Below, piece after piece: positions 15,944-24,325 of a DNA stretch of 64,000 nt. The notes under the pieces are model-generated. The model was not told the DNA's origin and ran no database searches. It worked only from the letters and a program-made list of their open reading frames with translations. Numbering within the stretch: position 1 is the first letter of the stretch; each line of letters opens with the position of its first letter. The position numbers were made by a program, and so were the translations under genes. The stretch lies in NCBI RefSeq assembly GCF_006716745.1, contig NZ_VFPP01000001.1, forward strand, positions 6,893,386 through 6,957,385, given 5' to 3'. The stretch comes from Saccharothrix saharensis (lineage in GTDB: Bacteria > Actinomycetota > Actinomycetes > Mycobacteriales > Pseudonocardiaceae).

Positions 15944-18064
15944 ATGCGCACCGCTTGGACGACGTGCCCGTTGTGCGAGGCGACCTGCGGCCTGGAGCTG
16001 ACGGTCGAGGGCGATCGGATCACGGCCGTGCGCGGTGACCGGCAGGACTCGTTCAGCGGCGGGTTCCTGTGCCCCAAGGGCGCGTCGCTGGGCGCGTTGG
16101 ACGCGGACCCGGACCGGTTGCGCGAGCCGGTGGTCCGCCGGGGCACGTCGTTCGGGCCCGTGTCGTGGGACGAGGCGTTCGCGCTGGTCGACGCGCGGTT
16201 GCGCGCGGTCATCGACGCGCACGGCCGGGACGCGGTGGCGCTGTACCTGGGCAACCCGACGGTGCACTCGCCGGCCGGCGGCCTGTACGCGGGCGCGCTG
16301 CGCAAGGCGCTGGGCTCGCGCAACTTCTTCACCGCCGCCACGGTCGACCAGATGCCGAAGCACGTGGCGTGCGGCCTGCTCTACGGCGGCATCTTCTCCA
16401 TCCCCGTACCCGACATCGACCGCACGGACTTCCTGCTGCTGCTCGGCGCGGACCCGTTCTCGTCCAACGGCAGCCTGTGGACCGTGCCGGACGCGCCGGG
16501 TCGGCTCAAGGCGCTGCGCCGCCGCGGCGGGGCGTTCGTCGTGGTCGACCCGCGGCGCAGCCGCACGGCGGCGGCCGCCGACCAGCACCTGGCGATCGTG
16601 CCGGGCACGGACGTGTTCCTGCTGCTGGCCATGGTGAACGAGCTGTTCGCCGCGTCGCTGGTCGATCTCGGGGAGCTCGCGCCGCACGTGAACGGCGTGG
16701 CCGAGGTGCGGGAGCTGAGCGCGCCGTTCACGCCCGAGGCGGTGGCACAGCGGTGCGGCGTCGACGCCGGTGTCATCCGGGCGCTGGCGCACCGGCTCGC
16801 GGCGGCGCCCCGGGCGGCCGTGTACGGGCGGATCGGCACGACGGCGGTGGAGTTCGGCACGGTCGCCAGCTGGCTGGTCGACGTGCTGAACGTGCTGACC
16901 GGCAACCTGGACCGGCCCGGTGGCGCGATGTTCCCGCTGCCCGCGCACGCCAAGCGCGGCACGGGGACCGGCAAGGGGTTCGCCACCGGCCGGTGGCGCA
17001 GCCGGGTGCGCGGCCTGCCCGAGGTGGCGGGCGAGCTCCCCGTGGTGACGCTGGCCGACGAGATCACCACGCCCGGCGCCGGGCAGGTCCGGGCGCTGGT
17101 GACGGTGGCCGGGAACCCGGCGCTGTCCGTGCCCAACTCGGGCCGGCTGGACGCTGCGCTGTCCACTTTGGACTTCATGGTGGCCGTGGACCCGTACCTG
17201 AACGAGACGACCCGGCACGCGGACGTGATCCTGCCGCCACCGCCGCCGAGCAGGCGCGCCCACTACGACCTGGCGTTCCTGTCGTTCACCGTGCGGAACG
17301 TGGCCAAGTACTCGCCGCCCGCCGTGCCACCGGGGCCGGGCGAGGTGGACGAGGGCGAGATCCTGCTCCGGCTGACCGGCATCCTCGCCGGGCAGGGGCC
17401 CGACGCCGACCTCGACGCGCTGGTCGGGCTGTCGGGGGAGTCGGAGCTGGGCCGCGACGAGCGGTTGCTGGACGCGCGGCTGCGGTCCGGGCCGTACGGG
17501 CTGACCCTGGCCGACCTGCTGGACCGGCCGCACGGTGTCGACCTCGGGCCGCTGACGAGCCGGGTGCCGGAGATCCTGCGCACGCCGTCCGGCCGGATCG
17601 AGCTGTGCCCGGAGCCGATCGCGGCGGACGTGCCGCGGGTGCTGGCCGCGTTGCACGCGCCCCGGGACGGGCTGGTGCTGGTCGGGCGGCGACACCTGCG
17701 GTCGAACAACTCGTGGCTGCACAACGTGCCCGCGCTGGTGAAGGGCAAGCGGTTGTGCACGCTGCTGGTGCACCCGGACGACGCGGCCAGGCTGGGGTTG
17801 GTCGACGGCGGCACGGCCCGGGTGACGTCCCGGGTCGGCGAGGTCGAGGCGACCGTGGAGGTCAGCGCCGACATGGCCGCCGGCGTGGTCAGCCTGCCGC
17901 ACGGCTGGGGCCACGACCGGCCCGGCACGCGCCTGACCACCGCCCGCGCCCACCCCGGCGTCAACGTCAACCTGCTCACCGACGACCTGGCCGTGGACCC
18001 GCTGTCCGGCACCGCCGTGCTGAACGGCGTCCACGTGCGCGTCACCTCGTCCGCAGTCCAGTGA
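15944..18064 (+). CDS. Molybdopterin-dependent oxidoreductase, FDH/DMSO reductase family
   Basis: This 706-residue protein starts at the ATG at 15944, after GGGAGA. An N-terminal 4Fe-4S site is formed by C8, C11, C15 and C43 (CPLCEATCGL, CPKG). Molybdopterin-binding domains follow, with the late MopB tail present (LRSNNSWLHNVP, then SLPHGWGHD). No twin-arginine signal is seen, so it works in the cytosol. No selenocysteine codon or partner electron-transfer subunit lies alongside. It belongs to the formate-dehydrogenase-like group widespread in actinobacteria, but the substrate is not predictable. The stop is 11 bp before an acyl-CoA synthetase gene, so the two are probably co-transcribed. Confidence 0.87.
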   Translation: MRTAWTTCPLCEATCGLELTVEGDRITAVRGDRQDSFSGGFLCPKGASLGALDADPDRLREPVVRRGTSFGPVSWDEAFALVDARLRAVIDAHGRDAVALYLGNPTVHSPAGGLYAGALRKALGSRNFFTAATVDQMPKHVACGLLYGGIFSIPVPDIDRTDFLLLLGADPFSSNGSLWTVPDAPGRLKALRRRGGAFVVVDPRRSRTAAAADQHLAIVPGTDVFLLLAMVNELFAASLVDLGELAPHVNGVAEVRELSAPFTPEAVAQRCGVDAGVIRALAHRLAAAPRAAVYGRIGTTAVEFGTVASWLVDVLNVLTGNLDRPGGAMFPLPAHAKRGTGTGKGFATGRWRSRVRGLPEVAGELPVVTLADEITTPGAGQVRALVTVAGNPALSVPNSGRLDAALSTLDFMVAVDPYLNETTRHADVILPPPPPSRRAHYDLAFLSFTVRNVAKYSPPAVPPGPGEVDEGEILLRLTGILAGQGPDADLDALVGLSGESELGRDERLLDARLRSGPYGLTLADLLDRPHGVDLGPLTSRVPEILRTPSGRIELCPEPIAADVPRVLAALHAPRDGLVLVGRRHLRSNNSWLHNVPALVKGKRLCTLLVHPDDAARLGLVDGGTARVTSRVGEVEATVEVSADMAAGVVSLPHGWGHDRPGTRLTTARAHPGVNVNLLTDDLAVDPLSGTAVLNGVHVRVTSSAVQ

Positions 18065-18075
18065 GGAGCACCGCC

Positions 18076-19821
18076 ATGCCCGTGACCACGGCGCGCGTCA
18101 TCGCCGACCTGCCCTTCGTGGCCGCCCAGGCGCACGACGACCGGGTGGCCTGGCGCCACCTGCGCGACGGGCAGTGGCACGACCTGACGTTCACCGAGGT
18201 CGCCGAGTGGGTCATGGAGCTGGCGTCCGGGCTGGTGCACCTGGGCGTGCGGCCGGGCGAACGGGTGTGCGTGCTGTCGGACACCAGGGTCGAGTGGTCG
18301 GCGGTGGAGCTGGCGGTGCTCGCGGCGGGTGGCGTGGTGGTGCCCATCTACCCGTCGAGCGCGCCGGAGGAGTGCGCGTGGATCATCGGCGACTCGGGCG
18401 CGGTGCTCGTCGTCGTGGAGGACGACGCGCAGCGGGACAAGGTCGAGTCGATCCGCGACCGGGTGCCCGCGCTGCGGGACGTGGTCGTGATCGAGGGCGG
18501 CGGGCTGGCCGAGCTGCGGTCGCAGGGGCGCACGGCGCCGGTGCCGGGCGAGCTGGACGACCGCCGTGCCGCGATCGACCCCGACGACCCGACCCTGATC
18601 ATCTACACCTCGGGCACCACCGGGCCGCCCAAGGGCTGCGTGCTGACCAACCGGAACTGGCTGACCATGTGCCGGCTCAGCGAGGAGCTGTCGTACGTGC
18701 TGCCGGGGGACGTGGCGTACCTGTTCCTGCCGCTGGCGCACGTGTTCGCGCAGATCGTGCACCTGGGGGCGCTCTACACCGGCCACGCGGTCGCGTTCTA
18801 CGGCGGTGACACGTCCCGGGTGGTGGCCGAGCTGGCGCAGGTGCGGCCGACGTTCCTGCCGTCCGTGCCGCGGATCTTCGAGAAGGTCTACACCGCGGCC
18901 ACGGCCGGCGTGCCGGAGGACCGGGTGCGGCAGGCGGTCCGGGTGGGGCTGGCGGTGCGCGGGCGGCAGGCCGCCGGGCAGCCCGTGCCGCCCGACCTGG
19001 CCGCCGCGTTCGAGCAGGCGGAGGCGTTGTTCGCGCGGGTGCGGGCGATCTTCGGCGGCCGGCTGCGGCTGGCGCTGTCCGGCGCGGCCCCGATCTCGGT
19101 GGAGGTGCTGGAGTTCTTCTCCGCCGCCGGCGTGCCCGTGCTGGAGGGGTACGGCATGAGCGAGTCCACCGGCGTCGGCACGGTGAACACGTTGGCGCGG
19201 CACAAGCTGGGGTCGGTCGGCGCGTTCGGGGTGGCGGGGTTGCAGCTCAAGATCGCCGAGGACGGCGAGATCCTGATGCAGGGCCCGCACGTGTTCGCGG
19301 GCTACTGGAACAACCCGGCCGCCACCGCCGAGGTGCTCACCGACGGGTGGCTGCACACGGGTGACCTGGGTGAGATCGACGACGACGGCTTCGTCACCAT
19401 CACGGGCCGCAAGAAGGACATCATCATCACCGCCGGCGGCAAGAACATCGCCCCCGCGAACGTCGAGAACCAGCTCCGCCAGTCCCGCTGGATCTCGCAC
19501 GCGGTGGTCTACGGCGACCTCAAGCCGTACCTGGTCGCGCTGATCACGCTGGACCAGGACGAGATCGTGCCGTGGGCGGAGGACCGAGGGCTGCCGACGG
19601 ACCTGCCCACGCTGTCCCGCACACCCGAGGTGCGCGCCCTGATCCAGGACGTCGTGGACGAGGCCAACTCGCACTTCGCCCACGTCTCGCAGGTCAAGCG
19701 CTTCACCCTCCTGGACCGCGACCTGAGCCAGGACGACGGCGAGCTGACCCCGACCCTCAAGGTCAAGCGCAAGACCGTCCACACCACCCACGCCGCCCGC
19801 TACGAGGAGCTCTACGGCTGA
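18076..19821 (+). CDS. Long-chain fatty acyl-CoA synthetase (FadD15-like)
   Basis: This 581-residue ANL-superfamily enzyme activates long-chain fatty acids to acyl-AMP and then acyl-CoA. The P-loop-like motif YTSGTTGPPKG, the AMP motif GYGMSES, the TGDLGEIDDDG hinge region and a KKDIII-ITAGGKNI segment are all present. The catalytic Lys lies in the final TPTLKVKRK. Spacing after the molybdopterin oxidoreductase (11 bp, with a GGAG site) points to one transcript. Length and the extra helical insertion match FadD15-type synthetases. The pairing with a redox enzyme is common in actinomycete annotations but has no known joint function. Confidence 0.92.
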   Translation: MPVTTARVIADLPFVAAQAHDDRVAWRHLRDGQWHDLTFTEVAEWVMELASGLVHLGVRPGERVCVLSDTRVEWSAVELAVLAAGGVVVPIYPSSAPEECAWIIGDSGAVLVVVEDDAQRDKVESIRDRVPALRDVVVIEGGGLAELRSQGRTAPVPGELDDRRAAIDPDDPTLIIYTSGTTGPPKGCVLTNRNWLTMCRLSEELSYVLPGDVAYLFLPLAHVFAQIVHLGALYTGHAVAFYGGDTSRVVAELAQVRPTFLPSVPRIFEKVYTAATAGVPEDRVRQAVRVGLAVRGRQAAGQPVPPDLAAAFEQAEALFARVRAIFGGRLRLALSGAAPISVEVLEFFSAAGVPVLEGYGMSESTGVGTVNTLARHKLGSVGAFGVAGLQLKIAEDGEILMQGPHVFAGYWNNPAATAEVLTDGWLHTGDLGEIDDDGFVTITGRKKDIIITAGGKNIAPANVENQLRQSRWISHAVVYGDLKPYLVALITLDQDEIVPWAEDRGLPTDLPTLSRTPEVRALIQDVVDEANSHFAHVSQVKRFTLLDRDLSQDDGELTPTLKVKRKTVHTTHAARYEELYG

Positions 19822-20251
19822 ACCGACTCGCCTGCGGCTGGCCCCGCCCGATCGGAACGCCTGCGTGGCGCGGCCGTCCTCGTCCGCAAGCGTTCCCGTC
19901 GCGCCGTCCGCGGCCCGCTCCCGTCACCGCGTACTCCTCCGGCGCGCCGGCGCGCTGATCCTGCCCGACGCACCCGGACCGGGACACCACTGAACGCTGC
20001 CGGGGAGAGCCTTCACCGTGTCGGGTGACGGATCGGTCGTTGTCCGATCCCCGCCGCCGCCACACCGCCGCGACCACACCGCCGCACCGATCCCCGGAGT
20101 CCGGAGGAGTCGTCAACGACTGTGGGGCTCCCGTGGCACGGCCAACGCCTCGCCCAGCGGCATCGCCATCGTCGACCACGTCCTCTACCTGGCCACGCTG
20201 CGCGGCAGCGGGCGCGGCTCGACTGGCCGGGCCGGCTCGTCCGGGCATGGG
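19822..20251. other. Intergenic stretch, no intact gene
   Basis: About 430 bases without a credible gene on either strand. Frames here lack the strong third-position G/C pattern. The one protein-like signal is a short relic of about 20 codons near 20147-20206, listed separately. The right edge holds the -35 box of a SigL-type promoter. Confidence 0.6.
20147..20206 (+). pseudogene. Possible relic of PQQ-dependent sugar dehydrogenase
   Basis: A 20-codon stretch reads ASPSGIAIVDHVLYLATLRG. This looks like the conserved segment of GSDH/PQQ-dependent glucose or sorbosone dehydrogenases that reads roughly PSGLAIVDG-VYVAALRG. The flanking frames carry no more of the family and no signal peptide or heme/PQQ site, so at most a decayed remnant survives. 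The match is short and could be chance. It ends just before the SigL-type promoter at 20252. Confidence 0.3.
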
Positions 20252-20279
20252 TGAACCGAACGTCCGACGGGTCCGTGTG
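20252..20279 (+). promoter_or_regulatory. Candidate SigL promoter (upstream)
   Basis: TGAACC at 20252-20257 and CGTGTG at 20274-20279 are separated by 16 nt. This matches the TGAACC-N16/17-CGTgtc pattern described for mycobacterial SigL. It lies 107 nt before the truncated RslA-like gene at 20387 and has the same layout as the box before sigL at 21891. Confidence 0.65.
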
Positions 20280-20386
20280 ACGGGTGTCCGCCGCCAGTTC
20301 TTCGAGGAAGGCACCGCCGATGCACGCCACCCGCCGCAACCCGTCGCCCTTCGGGGCACGTCCGAGCACGAGCTGACCCGGAAGAG

Positions 20387-20845
20387 ATGCAGGACCCGAT
20401 CCTCGAACGCGCGCTGGGCCAGGTCCGCGCGGAACGGGCGCGTGACCGCGCACGCCGCCGCGGTGTCGCCGCGGTGGCGTGCGCCGTGCTGGCCGGTGCG
20501 GCGCTGGCCGGGGGCGTCCACCTCGGCCGGCGCAGCGTGCCGGGGGATCGGGTGCTGGTCGCCACCTCGGCCGACGGCGTGCGGATGACCGCGACGGTCA
20601 CGCCCGCCGACGGCTGGGTGCGGCTGCGCGCGCAGGTCGACGGGGTGGAGGCGGGGGAGCGGTGCCACCTGGTCGTCACCGACGGGCGCGGGCCGGGTCA
20701 CGTGGCCGGCGGCTGGGTCGCCTCCCGGGCCGGCGGCCACGCGCTGACCGGGTCGGTGGCGGTCGATCCGGGCGCACCGGCCGTGATCAGCGTGGTGACC
20801 GAGGACGGCCGCGTCCTGGTGACCGCGGAGGTCCCGGCGTGGTGA
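20387..20845 (+). CDS. Truncated RslA-like membrane protein lacking zinc-finger domain
   Basis: This 152-residue protein starts at an ATG preceded by a GGAAGAG site. It aligns by eye with the second half of the anti-sigma factor at 22498: LERALGQVRAER mirrors LQRTLRQVRSER. A membrane helix (about 26-44) comes next, then an extracytoplasmic domain with the same GxRMTxxVxPAxGWVRxxAxVxGV pattern and a shared C-terminal strand order. The N-terminal zinc-binding ZAS domain that grips the sigma factor is absent. A SigL-type promoter lies upstream, so it probably belongs to the SigL regulon. It could be a decoy sensor or competitor for the protease that cleaves RslA; this is inference. Confidence 0.72.
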   Translation: MQDPILERALGQVRAERARDRARRRGVAAVACAVLAGAALAGGVHLGRRSVPGDRVLVATSADGVRMTATVTPADGWVRLRAQVDGVEAGERCHLVVTDGRGPGHVAGGWVASRAGGHALTGSVAVDPGAPAVISVVTEDGRVLVTAEVPAW

Positions 20846-20961
20846 CGGGGGTGGCGCGGTGACCGGTTCGGGCGGGCGGGAGTCGGCCCGTTCGGGCAGT
20901 GTTGCGGCTCCGCCGTCCCGGTCGGGCGATGAGGGGCGCGACCCCTAATAAGCTGTCGGGT

Positions 20962-21870
20962 GTGAGGTGGTCGCCCCTGCTGCTGGTGCTCGTGCTGGCG
21001 GCCGGCTGCGCGGACGGCCGCACGGTGGCCATCGGCGACGTGCCGGTGTCCGCCGAGTCGGTCACCACCACCCCGGACGCCTCGACCGGCACGTTCCGCG
21101 TCGACTGCGGGCGCAACGAGGACCGCCACCTCAACGCCGACAACATGGTCATCGCACCCGGTCAGCCCCACGGGGCGCACCACACCCACGAGTACGTCGG
21201 CAACCTGAGCACGAACGCCGCTTCCACCGACGCGTCGCTGGCCGCCGCCGCGACCACGTGCCCGGCCGGGGACCGGTCCACCTTCTACTGGCCCGTGCTG
21301 CGGCTCACCGACCGGACCGGGCACGACGAGCACCGACCCGGCGGCGGGGCGCACGGCAACACCGGCGAGGTGCTGCCGCCGGCGCACGTGGAGATCACGT
21401 TCACCGGCAGCCCGGTCAGCGAGGTCGTGCCCATGCCGCGGTTCCTGCGCATGATCACCGGTGACCCGGCGGCGCTGACCAGCGGCCGGGGCCGCGCGCG
21501 GTGGAGCTGCACCGGGTTCGAGGACCGGCACACCGACCGCTACCCCGAGTGCGAGCCGGGTGGTCGGGTGCTGCGCACGTTCGACTTCCCGAGCTGCTGG
21601 GACGGCCGCGCCACCGACAGCCCGAGCCACCGGGCGCACGCCGAGTTCCCCGCCTCGAACGGGGTGTGCCGGTCGGGCACGTTCCCGGTGCCGAAGCTGC
21701 GGGTGCGGGTCGCCTACGACGTGCCCGCCGGGCGGCCGTACGCCATAGACAGCTTCCCCGAGCAGCACCACGACCCGCGCACCGACCACGCGATGTTCGT
21801 CAACGTGATGCCGGTCGAGCTGATGGACCGCCTCACGACCTGCCTGAACACCGGTCAGACCTGCTCCTAG
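20962..21870 (+). CDS. DUF1996 lipoprotein
   Basis: This protein of about 302 residues starts at GTG 20962, which gives an ideal lipoprotein signal: a hydrophobic stretch ending LAAGC with the lipidated C16. A start at ATG 20929 would bury the signal. The body is a DUF1996 domain: PHGAHHTHEYVGN near the front, PSCWDGRATDSPSHRAHAEFP in the middle and KLRVRVAYDVP with a final EQHHDPRTDHAMF segment. His and Asp/Glu clusters suggest metal or glycan binding. It sits between the RslA-like gene and sigL in the same direction, so it may belong to the SigL regulon. Its exact function is unknown. Confidence 0.82.
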   Translation: MRWSPLLLVLVLAAGCADGRTVAIGDVPVSAESVTTTPDASTGTFRVDCGRNEDRHLNADNMVIAPGQPHGAHHTHEYVGNLSTNAASTDASLAAAATTCPAGDRSTFYWPVLRLTDRTGHDEHRPGGGAHGNTGEVLPPAHVEITFTGSPVSEVVPMPRFLRMITGDPAALTSGRGRARWSCTGFEDRHTDRYPECEPGGRVLRTFDFPSCWDGRATDSPSHRAHAEFPASNGVCRSGTFPVPKLRVRVAYDVPAGRPYAIDSFPEQHHDPRTDHAMFVNVMPVELMDRLTTCLNTGQTCS

Positions 21871-21890
21871 GAAGTTTCCCGGCCTCTCGG

Positions 21891-21918
21891 TGAACCGGAA
21901 CCGCCCGACGCGCGTGTC
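21891..21918 (+). promoter_or_regulatory. Candidate SigL autoregulatory promoter
   Basis: TGAACC at 21891-21896 and CGTGTC at 21913-21918, with a 16-nt spacer, match the published mycobacterial SigL consensus exactly. The -10 box ends 31 nt before the sigL start at 21950. It predicts that SigL drives its own operon with rslA. Confidence 0.78.
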
Positions 21919-21949
21919 CGGGGAGGGAGTTCACGAGAGGAGTGGGTGG

Positions 21950-22501
21950 ATGGCGGCTCTGTGGTCCCGGAAACGGGAGGCCGCGGCCGACGAGGCACTG
22001 ATCCGATCCCTCTACGAGGAGCACGGTCGGGCGCTGCTCGCGTACGCGACGCGGCTGACCGGTGATCGGGCGGCGGCCGAGGACGTCGTCCAGGAAACCC
22101 TCGTGCGCGCCTGGCGGCACCCGGACGCCCTGGTGAACGGCAAGGGCTCGGTCCGGGGCTGGCTGCTCACCGTGGCCCGCAACATCGTCACGGACCGGTT
22201 CCGGGCGAAGGCGGCCCGGCCGCAGGAGGTGGCCGAGGCGCCGACGACCCCGCCGGTGCAGCGGGACCACGCCGACTCCGTGGTGGACTCGGTGGTCGTG
22301 CTCGAAGCGCTGGACCGGTTGTCGTCCGACCACCGCGACGTGCTGATGGAGATCTACTTCCGCGGTCGCAGCGTGACCGAGGCGGCCGAGGCGTTAGGGG
22401 TGCCGCCGGGCACGGTGAAGTCGAGGTCCCACTACGCGCTGCGGGCGTTGCGGGAGACGTTCGCCGGGCAACAGGTCGCGCTGAAGGGGGTGGCCGGATG
22501 A
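21950..22501 (+). CDS. sigL: ECF RNA polymerase sigma factor SigL-like
   Basis: This 183-residue ECF sigma factor starts at the ATG at 21950, with GAGAGGAG 7 nt upstream. Region 2 reads LIRSLYEEHGRALLAYATRL then AEDVVQETLVRAW and the GWLLTVARN motif. Region 4 has SSDHRDVLMEIYFRG and GVPPGTVKSRSHYALRALR. The protein resembles SigL of M. tuberculosis, and its stop overlaps the anti-sigma start (ATGA), the same arrangement as sigL-rslA there. A SigL-type promoter precedes it. SigL regulons in mycobacteria cover envelope and thiol-linked functions; whether that holds here is not shown by the sequence. Confidence 0.88.
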   Translation: MAALWSRKREAAADEALIRSLYEEHGRALLAYATRLTGDRAAAEDVVQETLVRAWRHPDALVNGKGSVRGWLLTVARNIVTDRFRAKAARPQEVAEAPTTPPVQRDHADSVVDSVVVLEALDRLSSDHRDVLMEIYFRGRSVTEAAEALGVPPGTVKSRSHYALRALRETFAGQQVALKGVAG

Positions 22502-23199
22502 CCACCAACCACGAACCACAGCTGCTCGGCGCTTACGTGCTGGGCGTGCTCGACGAGCGGGAGGCGGGTGCCGTGGAGGACCACCTGGCGTCCTGCCCGC
22601 GCTGCCGCGCCGAGACGGCCGAACTGCGGGCGATGGAGGGGGCCATGGGCGACGTGCCGCCCGAGGCGGTGCTCGACGGCCCGCCCGAGGGCGGCGACCT
22701 GCTGTTGCAGCGCACGTTGCGGCAGGTGCGGTCCGAGCGCGTCGGGCGGTCGCGCCGGCGCCGGGTCGGCCTGGGGTTGGCCGCGGCGGCCGTGGCGGCG
22801 GTCGTGCTCGGCGGTGGTTTCGCGGTCGGCCGCGGCACCGCGCCGGACGTGACGGCCGTCCAGCAGACGACCCCGCCGCCCGCACCGCCCGCCGGGACCA
22901 GGCTCGGGTCGGCCACCGACCCGGAGACCGGCGCGCGGATGACCGTGCAGGTCCGGCCCGCGGCCGGGTGGGTGCGGGTGAACGCGTCGGTCGCCGGTGT
23001 CGCGCAGGACGAGAAGTGCCGGCTGTTCGTCGTCGCCAAGGACGGCAGCAGGCAGGAGGCGGGCAGTTGGCTCGTCTCGGCGGTCGGCGAGAAGGACGGC
23101 ACCAACCTCGACGGCTCGGCGCTCGTCGCCCCCGAGGACGTGGTGGCGGTCGAGGTGCGCACCTTCGACGACGAACGGATCGTCACCGTGCCGGTGTAG
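22498..23199 (+). CDS. rslA: Anti-sigma factor RslA-like, zinc-binding
   Basis: This 233-residue membrane protein holds SigL inactive. The N-terminal ZAS domain shows H29-x3-C33-x2-C36 (HLASCPRC), with H5 as a further possible ligand. A basic stretch (about 70-85) and a membrane helix (about 85-105) lead to an extracytoplasmic domain rich in beta strands (GARMTVQVRPAAGWVRVNAS). Release in the family follows oxidation of the zinc site or proteolysis. It overlaps sigL by 4 bp. The C-terminal half is duplicated in the truncated gene at 20387. A strong terminator follows at once. Confidence 0.88.
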   Translation: MTTNHEPQLLGAYVLGVLDEREAGAVEDHLASCPRCRAETAELRAMEGAMGDVPPEAVLDGPPEGGDLLLQRTLRQVRSERVGRSRRRRVGLGLAAAAVAAVVLGGGFAVGRGTAPDVTAVQQTTPPPAPPAGTRLGSATDPETGARMTVQVRPAAGWVRVNASVAGVAQDEKCRLFVVAKDGSRQEAGSWLVSAVGEKDGTNLDGSALVAPEDVVAVEVRTFDDERIVTVPV

Positions 23200-23205
23200 C
23201 CGGTG

Positions 23206-23242
23206 CGGTTCCCCGTGCGCGGTGGTCGCGCACGGGGAACCG
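23206..23242. terminator. Bidirectional hairpin terminator
   Basis: A perfect 16-bp stem (23206-23221 pairing with 23227-23242) closes a 5-nt loop. It sits between the convergent rslA stop and the quinone oxidoreductase stop and can end both transcripts. Confidence 0.85.
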
Positions 23243-23249
23243 GCCCGGG

Positions 23250-24206
23250 TCAGGGCTTGAGCACGACCTTGCCCACGGTGGCGCGGCTCTCCAGCGCGGT
23301 GTGCGCCTCGGCGGCCCCGCTGAGCGGGAACGTCGTGGTCAGCGGGGTGAGGCGGCCGTCGGCCAGGGCGCTGAGGGACAGCTCCTCCAACCCGCGCAGT
23401 GAGGTGCCCTTCATCATCCGGGGCCCGACGACGACCGACGCGGTGATGCCCAGGCGGTACAGGTCGGCGGTCTCGATCCGGGTCGGCTCGCCCGCGGTCC
23501 AGCCGAACAGCAGGACCCGGCCGCCGACGCCCAGCAGCTCCAGCGCCTTGCGGCCCGCCTCACCACCGACGCCGTCGAGCACGACGGTGACCCGGCCGAC
23601 GCCCTCGTCCCAGCCCGGCCGCGTGTAGTCGACCACCACGTCCGCGCCCAACCGGCGGACCAGGTCGAGCTTGGCGGTGCTCGCGACACCGATCACCTTC
23701 GCCCCGACCGCCTTGGCCGCCTGCACGAACAACGCGCCCAGCCCCCCGGCCGCCGAGGTCACGAGCACGACGTCGTCGGGCGTGAGCTCGGCGACGCGCA
23801 GCACGCCGACGGCCGTGCGGCCGGTACCGATCATGGCGACGGCGTCGTCGTCGGAGACGTGGTCGGGGAGCTCGTGCAGCGACGCGGCGTTCGCCACGGC
23901 CTGCTCCGCGTACCCACCGCCGGCCTGCCCGAGGTGGGCGACGACCCGCTTGCCGAGCCAGTGCGCGGCCACCCCGTCGCCGAGCTTCGTGACGACACCG
24001 GCGACCTCCCGGCCCGGCGTCACGGGCAGCTCGGGCAGCGGGAACGGCCCGCCGTGCTCGCCACGTCGGATCGACGTGTCGAGCAGGTGCACCCCGGCCG
24101 CGGACACCGCGATCCGCACCTGGCCCGTACCCGGCTCCGGGTCGGGGGTGGGTTCGAAGCGCAGGTTCTCGGCCGGGCCGAACTCGTGCTGGACGATGGC
24201 GTGCAT
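23250..24206 (-). CDS. Zinc-binding-dehydrogenase-family quinone oxidoreductase
   Basis: This 318-residue MDR-superfamily enzyme starts at the ATG at 24206, after GAGAGGGG. It has the GroES-like fold N-terminus (GPAENLRFEP, TPGREVAGVV) and a Rossmann NADPH site (VTSAAGGLGALFVQAAKAVG). The zinc-binding cysteines of alcohol dehydrogenases are missing, as in NADPH:quinone reductases. It likely reduces quinones or enals during oxidative or electrophile stress. The promoter at 24238-24268 has the long spacer and dyad of MerR/SoxR-controlled genes, which fits such a role. It is convergent with rslA and divergent from a methyltransferase. Confidence 0.87.
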   Translation of the reverse strand: MHAIVQHEFGPAENLRFEPTPDPEPGTGQVRIAVSAAGVHLLDTSIRRGEHGGPFPLPELPVTPGREVAGVVTKLGDGVAAHWLGKRVVAHLGQAGGGYAEQAVANAASLHELPDHVSDDDAVAMIGTGRTAVGVLRVAELTPDDVVLVTSAAGGLGALFVQAAKAVGAKVIGVASTAKLDLVRRLGADVVVDYTRPGWDEGVGRVTVVLDGVGGEAGRKALELLGVGGRVLLFGWTAGEPTRIETADLYRLGITASVVVGPRMMKGTSLRGLEELSLSALADGRLTPLTTTFPLSGAAEAHTALESRATVGKVVLKP

Positions 24207-24237
24207 GACGTGATCCCCTCTCAGGTTTACCGGGGCC

Positions 24238-24268
24238 ACGCTAGGAGTTCGAGTCAACTCGAGGTCAA
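24238..24268 (-). promoter_or_regulatory. MerR/SoxR-type promoter
   Basis: On the minus strand TTGACC (24263-24268) and TAGCGT (24238-24243) are 19 bp apart. The spacer carries the dyad TCGAGT-CA-ACTCGA at 24249-24262. A 19-bp spacer with a central dyad is the hallmark of MerR-family activation, and the dyad resembles SoxR boxes. The regulator gene is not in the neighbourhood. Confidence 0.7.
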
Positions 24269-24325
24269 GCGATCTTGACGGGATCCGGCGGGCCGGGCGG
24301 CGTCGTCCGGTCCCGTGGCAACCCG

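Noticed and set aside
20018-20588. Plus-strand frames of up to 187 codons between the acyl-CoA synthetase and RslA-like genes
   Set aside because: Apart from the 20-codon GSDH-like piece they show no family match and no ribosome site; they overlap the SigL promoter and the better frame at 20387.
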